Below, one piece after another: positions 62,946-64,000 of a stretch of DNA of 64,000 nucleotides (its first letter is position 1; the number at the start of each line of letters is the position of its first letter). Below the pieces are notes generated by a model that was given only the letters and a program-made list of their open reading frames with translations, did no database searches and was not told the DNA's origin. The position numbers were made by a program, and so were the translations under genes. Source of the DNA: Paenibacillus senegalensis JC66 (GTDB taxonomy: Bacteria; Bacillota; Bacilli; Paenibacillales; NBRC-103111); the NCBI RefSeq assembly GCF_000285515.1, contig NZ_HE610959.1, forward strand, positions 343,233 to 407,232. The letters run 5' to 3'.

Positions 62946-63623
62946 TTACTTATTGTTTACTTCTACCGCTTTCCTATTCTTCCCAGACTTCATTCTTTTT
63001 TTACCTTCTCTGCAAATGTCCAGCAATGGACAGATTTCGCAGCGGGGATTCTGGGCTTTGCAGTGATACCTTCCAAAAAAAATCAAGCGATGATGGGTTT
63101 GCGTCCATTCTTCGCGAGGAACCTTCTTCATCAGGCTTTTTTCCACTTCTAGAACGGAATCTTTCAGTTTGGCTAATCCCAGCCTTTTGGAAACTCTCTC
63201 CACATGAGTATCTACAGCAATAGCCGGGACATCAAAAGCGTTGGAGACGACTACATTGGCCGTTTTACGTCCCACGCCCGGCAGCTCGACCAATTGCTCG
63301 TGCTCCCTAGGAATTTCTCCGCCGTACTTGTCCAAAATCATGGCACATAAGCTTTGGATATTCTTCGCTTTATTCCGGTACAAGCCAATCCTGCGGATGT
63401 CCTGCTCCAGCTCTGACAACGGGACAGCCAGGTAATCTTCCGGTTTTCTATATTTCTGGAACAAATCCGCTGTTACTTTATTGACCGTTTCATCCGTACA
63501 TTGGGCTGACAACAACACAGCTATCGTTAGTTCGAACGGATTCGAATGATTAAGCTCACAGTGCGCGTCGGGAAACATCTCGGCGATCGTATCCAAAATA
63601 TGACGGACCTGCTGTTTGTTCAT
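62946..63623 (-). CDS. nth: Endonuclease III
   Basis: 225 residues. HhH-GPD glycosylase: LLSAQCTDETVNKVT, LPGVGRKTANVVVSNAF (helix-hairpin-helix with catalytic Lys), AVDTHVERVSKRLGL (catalytic Asp), and a C-x6-C-x2-C-x5-C iron-sulphur cluster in YHCKAQNPRCEICPLLDIC. It removes oxidised pyrimidines and cuts at abasic sites. The C terminus is basic (KKRMKSGKNRK). Confidence 0.96.
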   Translation of the reverse strand: MNKQQVRHILDTIAEMFPDAHCELNHSNPFELTIAVLLSAQCTDETVNKVTADLFQKYRKPEDYLAVPLSELEQDIRRIGLYRNKAKNIQSLCAMILDKYGGEIPREHEQLVELPGVGRKTANVVVSNAFDVPAIAVDTHVERVSKRLGLAKLKDSVLEVEKSLMKKVPREEWTQTHHRLIFFGRYHCKAQNPRCEICPLLDICREGKKRMKSGKNRKAVEVNNK

Positions 63624-63763
63624 ACCGTTGTCTCCCTTCTACTGATGGTTCTTGCCGGCCGAAAGACCGCAACATCGAATACCCTACAGTGTAACTAATT
63701 TAATAACTACATTCAATGACCAAAAAGAGATAAAATCGAATATTTTATTACATTCACAGGTTC

Positions 63764-63803
63764 AAAAAAAATGCCGGGCAAGAGGGTCCCCCCCTGCCCG
63801 GCA
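63764..63803 (-). terminator. Terminator of the gene at the window's right edge
   Basis: TGCCGGGCA pairs exactly with TGCCCGGCA, followed on the minus strand by eight T. It lies about 80 bases past the stop at 63883. Confidence 0.9.
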
Positions 63804-63882
63804 GCTGCAGCTGCAATTCCATTACTGAACCTTTCAGGAATGCAAGAACTGCTGCCTGTTACTATGATGGCAAACCGACTCC

Positions 63883-64000
63883 TTAATTGTTCGCAACCAA
63901 TTGAACTGTTTGAACCGATTTTCCATGGAACGTCACTTTAAGCTTCATACCTGCTGTCAGCTGACTCCAATTAATGGCGTTACCATTGGCATTCAATAAT
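63883..64000 (-). CDS. C-terminal end of an unidentified gene (5' part beyond the window)
   Basis: 39 codons before the TAA: LLNANGNAINWSQLTAGMKL, then KVTFHGKSVQTVQLVANN. The segment is a short beta-rich module with N-x-x-x-W-x-x-L-x-x-G-M-x-L-x-V, like repeats at the end of secreted or S-layer-associated proteins of this group. Too short for a confident family. It ends in a strong hairpin. Confidence 0.6.
   Translation of the reverse strand, partial: LLNANGNAINWSQLTAGMKLKVTFHGKSVQTVQLVANN

Overview
The window looks like chromosomal DNA of a spore-forming Gram-positive of the Paenibacillaceae type (mid-range GC). This is inferred from a gerA-type germinant receptor operon, a Bacillus-type Fur with a PerR-like operator, a BceAB-like ABC pair, bacterial NO synthase, pxpBCA, a two-GTPase DynA, parE-parC, nth, Sda and a ComQXPA-like pheromone system. 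No rRNA, tRNA, CRISPR array, phage or insertion sequence was recognised.

Layout. 1-4.2 kb: a truncated secreted FIVAR-type protein, a MarR regulator with a luciferase-like monooxygenase, and an NTF2-like protein. 4.6-13 kb: a Fur-box-controlled ferredoxin-NADP reductase, a CBS-pair protein, the germinant receptor operon (order B-A-C, with B frameshifted in a T8 tract), Fur, DUF2500, a PP2C-like phosphatase and OsmC. 13-22 kb: a TPR protein, a BceAB-like transporter, an NfrA-type nitroreductase, a hypothetical protein and PpnP. 22.7-26.8 kb: a 1,356-residue secreted LTD/metallophosphoesterase/FN3 protein. 27.4-32.6 kb: the most interesting segment. comP-comA-comQ run on the minus strand, and an unlisted 38-codon comX-like gene ending in ...TPWF is divergent from comP. 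Next come an unlisted sda gene and an AbrB-zinc ribbon-HTH fusion regulator. 33.3-44.8 kb: pxpBCA (5-oxoprolinase), NO synthase with an iterated 5' end, a 28-residue membrane peptide, glgB/glgA, two RNA-modification enzymes and an orphan MarR. 45.5-64 kb: parE/parC, a GDSL hydrolase with an ABC pair, a TIM-barrel isomerase, a heterodimeric ABC exporter, a frameshifted dynA, a small hypothetical protein, nth and the 3' end of another gene.

How it fits together. The ComQ/X/P/A set would make and sense a prenylated peptide. Sda (inhibitor of sporulation kinases) and an AbrB-family transition-state regulator lie within 1.3 kb downstream of comX, so this reads as a compact developmental-decision locus. 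Fur, its PerR-like operator and the Fur box on the reductase form an iron/peroxide control pair.

A second theme is repetitive intergenic DNA. Many gaps hold short degenerate tandem arrays, and at least two dispersed families recur: one built on AAATAAGAGCGAGG-GAGCGTTAG, another on CCGTCA-GCAG-GAA-CAC-GCGCTGGGAG. Some arrays invade coding ends (NO synthase N terminus, GlgA C terminus). Two genes (gerAB, dynA) are broken by apparent one-base deletions in homopolymers; these may be biological or consensus errors.
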